This document shows, in pieces, positions 6,006 through 7,609 of a stretch of DNA of 7,609 nt. The notes beneath the pieces are model-generated. The model did not search any database and was not told the DNA's origin. It was given only the letters and a program-made list of their open reading frames with translations. The stretch's first letter is position 1. Each line of letters begins with the position of its first letter. The translations under genes were made by a program, and so were the position numbers. The stretch is from Clostridia bacterium (GTDB lineage Bacteria > Bacillota > Clostridia > Christensenellales > Aristaeellaceae), in contig CAAEEC010000243.1 in assembly GCA_900754755.1 (NCBI GenBank), forward strand, positions 1 through 7,609. Reading direction: 5' to 3'.

Positions 6006-7133
6006 CTATTTCCTCCTGAAGCGGCGCAAGACGGGGTAAAGTTCCCCCAGGGCTTGCGCGGCGTATGCAATTTCGTCCATGGTCGTGTAAGGCGACAGGC
6101 TAAAGCGCAGCGCACTTTCCGCGCGGTCTGGCTCCATCGCCATGGCGGTGAGCACGGCGCTGACCTTGCGCTTTTTGGAAGAGCAGGCCGAACCGGTGGA
6201 AACATACACGCCCTTTTCTTCCAACGCGTGCAGCAGCACTTCCCCGCGCACGCCGGGAAAGCTCATGTTAAGGATGTGCGGCGCGCCCAGAGCAGGGCCG
6301 TTGCGCAAAGCCTCTGGTACGGCGGCGAGAATGGCTTCGTACAGCGCGTCCTTTTTTTTGCGCAGGGCAGATAGGTCCGCCTGGCGCATGGCCTCTATGG
6401 CGGCGTGCAGCCCGGCGATGCCGGGCGTATTCTCTGTGCCAGAGCGCAAATCGCGCTCCTGCCCGCCACCCATCTGGCGGGGTAGCAATCGTACGCCCTT
6501 GCGCACCACCAGCGCGCCAATTCCTTTGGGGCCATGCAGCTTATGACCGCTGAGCGTATACATATCCACGTTCTTCAGGGAAAGCGGAACGCGCAAATAG
6601 CCCTGCACGCCATCGATGTGAATCAGTGCGTTTGGCGCCATGGCGCGCACAGCCGCGGCGAAGCGTTCCACATTCAGCAGCGCGCCCGTTTCGTTGTTCA
6701 CTTGCATAAAGCTCACCAGCGCGGTGTCCTCTGCAAGATGGAATTGCGCGTAATTCACTTCGCCTTCCGACGTAACGGGGATGCGTTGCACTGGATATCC
6801 CAAGCTTTGCAAATGCTCGAAAGGCGCGAGCACAGAAGGGTGCTCCGTCGTGCCCACGGCCAAGGGAGGCGCGCCCCGCATGGCGGCGACGCTGCCCAGG
6901 ATGGCGAGATTGTTCGCTTCCGTGCCGCCAGAAGTGAAGAGGCAAAAATGTTCCCTCGCCTGCAGCGACGAGAGAATGGCTTCGCGGCATGCCGCCAGGC
7001 GCTTTTCCGCCTGCACCGCGGGAGCATATAGCGAGGAGGGATTGAAGTATCCCTCCCGCATGCATTGCGCCATGGCTTCAACCACCGCGTCCGCCGGACG
7101 GGTGGTGGCGCTATTGTCCAAGTAAGAAATCAT
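6006..7133 (-). CDS. NifS/IscS-like cysteine desulfurase (class V aminotransferase fold)
   Basis: A 375-residue PLP enzyme that takes sulfur from L-cysteine as an enzyme persulfide and releases alanine. The start MISYLDNSATT is typical. Visible sites are TEHPS with PLP-stacking H98, IDGVQ with PLP-binding D174, SGHK with PLP lysine K198, RSGTEN (230-235), and the catalytic loop STGSACSSKKR with C317. The long loop around this cysteine is typical of class I (IscS/NifS-like) enzymes rather than SufS. Its immediate downstream neighbour is thiI without a rhodanese domain, the same pairing as B. subtilis nifZ-thiI, so its main job is probably to feed sulfur to ThiI. A role in iron-sulfur clusters is possible, but no IscU or regulator gene lies nearby. 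The ATG at 7133 has only a modest ribosome binding site, AAGG (7143-7146) at 9 bases. An A8 run on the coding strand (6352-6359) falls in the codons of Lys-Lys-Lys near residue 260. Confidence 0.95.
   Translation of the reverse strand: MISYLDNSATTRPADAVVEAMAQCMREGYFNPSSLYAPAVQAEKRLAACREAILSSLQAREHFCLFTSGGTEANNLAILGSVAAMRGAPPLAVGTTEHPSVLAPFEHLQSLGYPVQRIPVTSEGEVNYAQFHLAEDTALVSFMQVNNETGALLNVERFAAAVRAMAPNALIHIDGVQGYLRVPLSLKNVDMYTLSGHKLHGPKGIGALVVRKGVRLLPRQMGGGQERDLRSGTENTPGIAGLHAAIEAMRQADLSALRKKKDALYEAILAAVPEALRNGPALGAPHILNMSFPGVRGEVLLHALEEKGVYVSTGSACSSKKRKVSAVLTAMAMEPDRAESALRFSLSPYTTMDEIAYAAQALGELYPVLRRFRRK
6012..6017 (-). promoter_or_regulatory. Ribosome binding site of thiI inside the desulfurase gene
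   Basis: AGGAGG on the minus strand, 8 bases before the thiI ATG, forms the last two arginine codons of the desulfurase gene. Ribosomes finishing the desulfurase would restart at thiI, keeping donor and acceptor enzymes in step. Confidence 0.8.
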
Positions 7134-7138
7134 TTTCG

Positions 7139-7609
7139 TTAGCCTTGCCAGACGCCGTAATTGAGGTAGTTGCGGCTGCGAATCATTTCCACCATTTCAT
7201 CGCTGGGCTCGATCACGATGAGATGTTTCACCGAGTTTTTGGTGAAATAGAAGTAATACAGCTTCGCGTCGCGGTTCAAAAACCAATTGTGCTTTTTCAC
7301 ATCGCGCATGGAAACGTAGCGGTTGAAGCTGGGGTCGGTCACCAACCCGCAGGCTTCCACGCTTTTGAGCGGCAGGCGCGTCAAATAGCGACGGCGGGAA
7401 TTCCCCAGCACCATGGAAATGTCCAAATCGCCATTGGTAAAGGAGTATTCATATTCCGTACGCAGCTTGTCTTTGTTGCGCCACAGCAAAAAGGCCAAAG
7501 CGCCAAAGACCACCGCGATCACGAGCGAAACCCAATTGAACCCCGTGGCGCCAATGATGCCATAGAACGAAGTGAGCGCGATCAGGCCGAACACCACAAT
7601 GGAAATCCA
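7139..7609 (-). CDS. Small two-helix membrane protein of unknown function (5' end cut by window)
   Basis: The reading frame is open to the window edge (157 codons seen), so the true start is probably beyond 7609; a GTG at 7597 is in frame but falls within the first hydrophobic segment. Two membrane helices lie at the visible N-terminus, roughly VVFGLIALTSFYGIIGA and WVSLVIAVVFGALAFLLW, followed by WRNKDK and a soluble domain of about 110 residues with alternating beta-like and charged stretches, many aromatic residues and no recognisable catalytic motif. This layout recalls short uncharacterised Clostridia families such as DUF6106, but I cannot confirm that by eye. It ends 5 bases before the cysteine desulfurase start, so it is co-transcribed with the sulfur-relay genes. 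A function in sulfur transfer is not implied by anything in its sequence. Confidence 0.75.
   Translation of the reverse strand, partial: WISIVVFGLIALTSFYGIIGATGFNWVSLVIAVVFGALAFLLWRNKDKLRTEYEYSFTNGDLDISMVLGNSRRRYLTRLPLKSVEACGLVTDPSFNRYVSMRDVKKHNWFLNRDAKLYYFYFTKNSVKHLIVIEPSDEMVEMIRSRNYLNYGVWQG

Noticed and set aside
4810..6039. 409-codon open frame on the plus strand, opposite thiI
   Set aside because: It is antisense to an intact thiI, rich in His, Ala and Gly, and shows no family features; it is a shadow of the GC-rich codon pattern.

Overview
The window looks like chromosomal DNA of a GC-rich member of the Bacillota, most likely the class Clostridia. This is inferred from gene content and style: a ThiI without the rhodanese domain, placed next to a NifS-like cysteine desulfurase; an MrfA-type helicase; a LytTR/DUF3021 regulator pair; strong AGGAGG-type ribosome binding sites; and tightly packed genes. 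Species cannot be named. The coding DNA is rich in GCGC and C/G-ending codons throughout, and no segment looks compositionally foreign. I see no rRNA, tRNA, CRISPR array, insertion sequence or phage gene.

Left part (1-2550): two divergent gene pairs share one control region. Leftward run an ABC ATPase (697-1464) and its ABC-2 type permease (1-693, cut by the window edge), which together form an exporter of unknown cargo. Rightward run a stand-alone LytTR DNA-binding protein (1655-2098) and a four-helix DUF3021 membrane protein (2101-2550). The 190-base gap between the pairs holds a plausible promoter for each direction, an inverted repeat, and an 11/13 direct repeat with a 20-base period. LytTR regulators paired with a membrane protein that restrains them are known in Firmicutes (HdrRM and BrsRM of Streptococcus mutans). 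I infer that this is a self-contained sense-and-export module of that kind.

Right part (2566-7609): four genes run leftward with gaps of 5, 2 and 36 bases, so they are probably one operon. In transcription order they are: a small two-helix membrane protein of unknown function (cut at the window edge), a PLP-dependent cysteine desulfurase, ThiI, and an MrfA/YprA-family DNA helicase. The desulfurase and ThiI form a sulfur relay for 4-thiouridine in tRNA and possibly for the thiazole of thiamine. The helicase belongs to a DNA-repair family, and its usual exonuclease partner (MrfB/YprB) is not beside it.

The two blocks converge with only 15 bases between stop codons. Most genes belong to known families. 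The least explained parts are the divergent control region, the cargo of the exporter, and the small membrane protein at the right edge. I found no convincing wholly new system.
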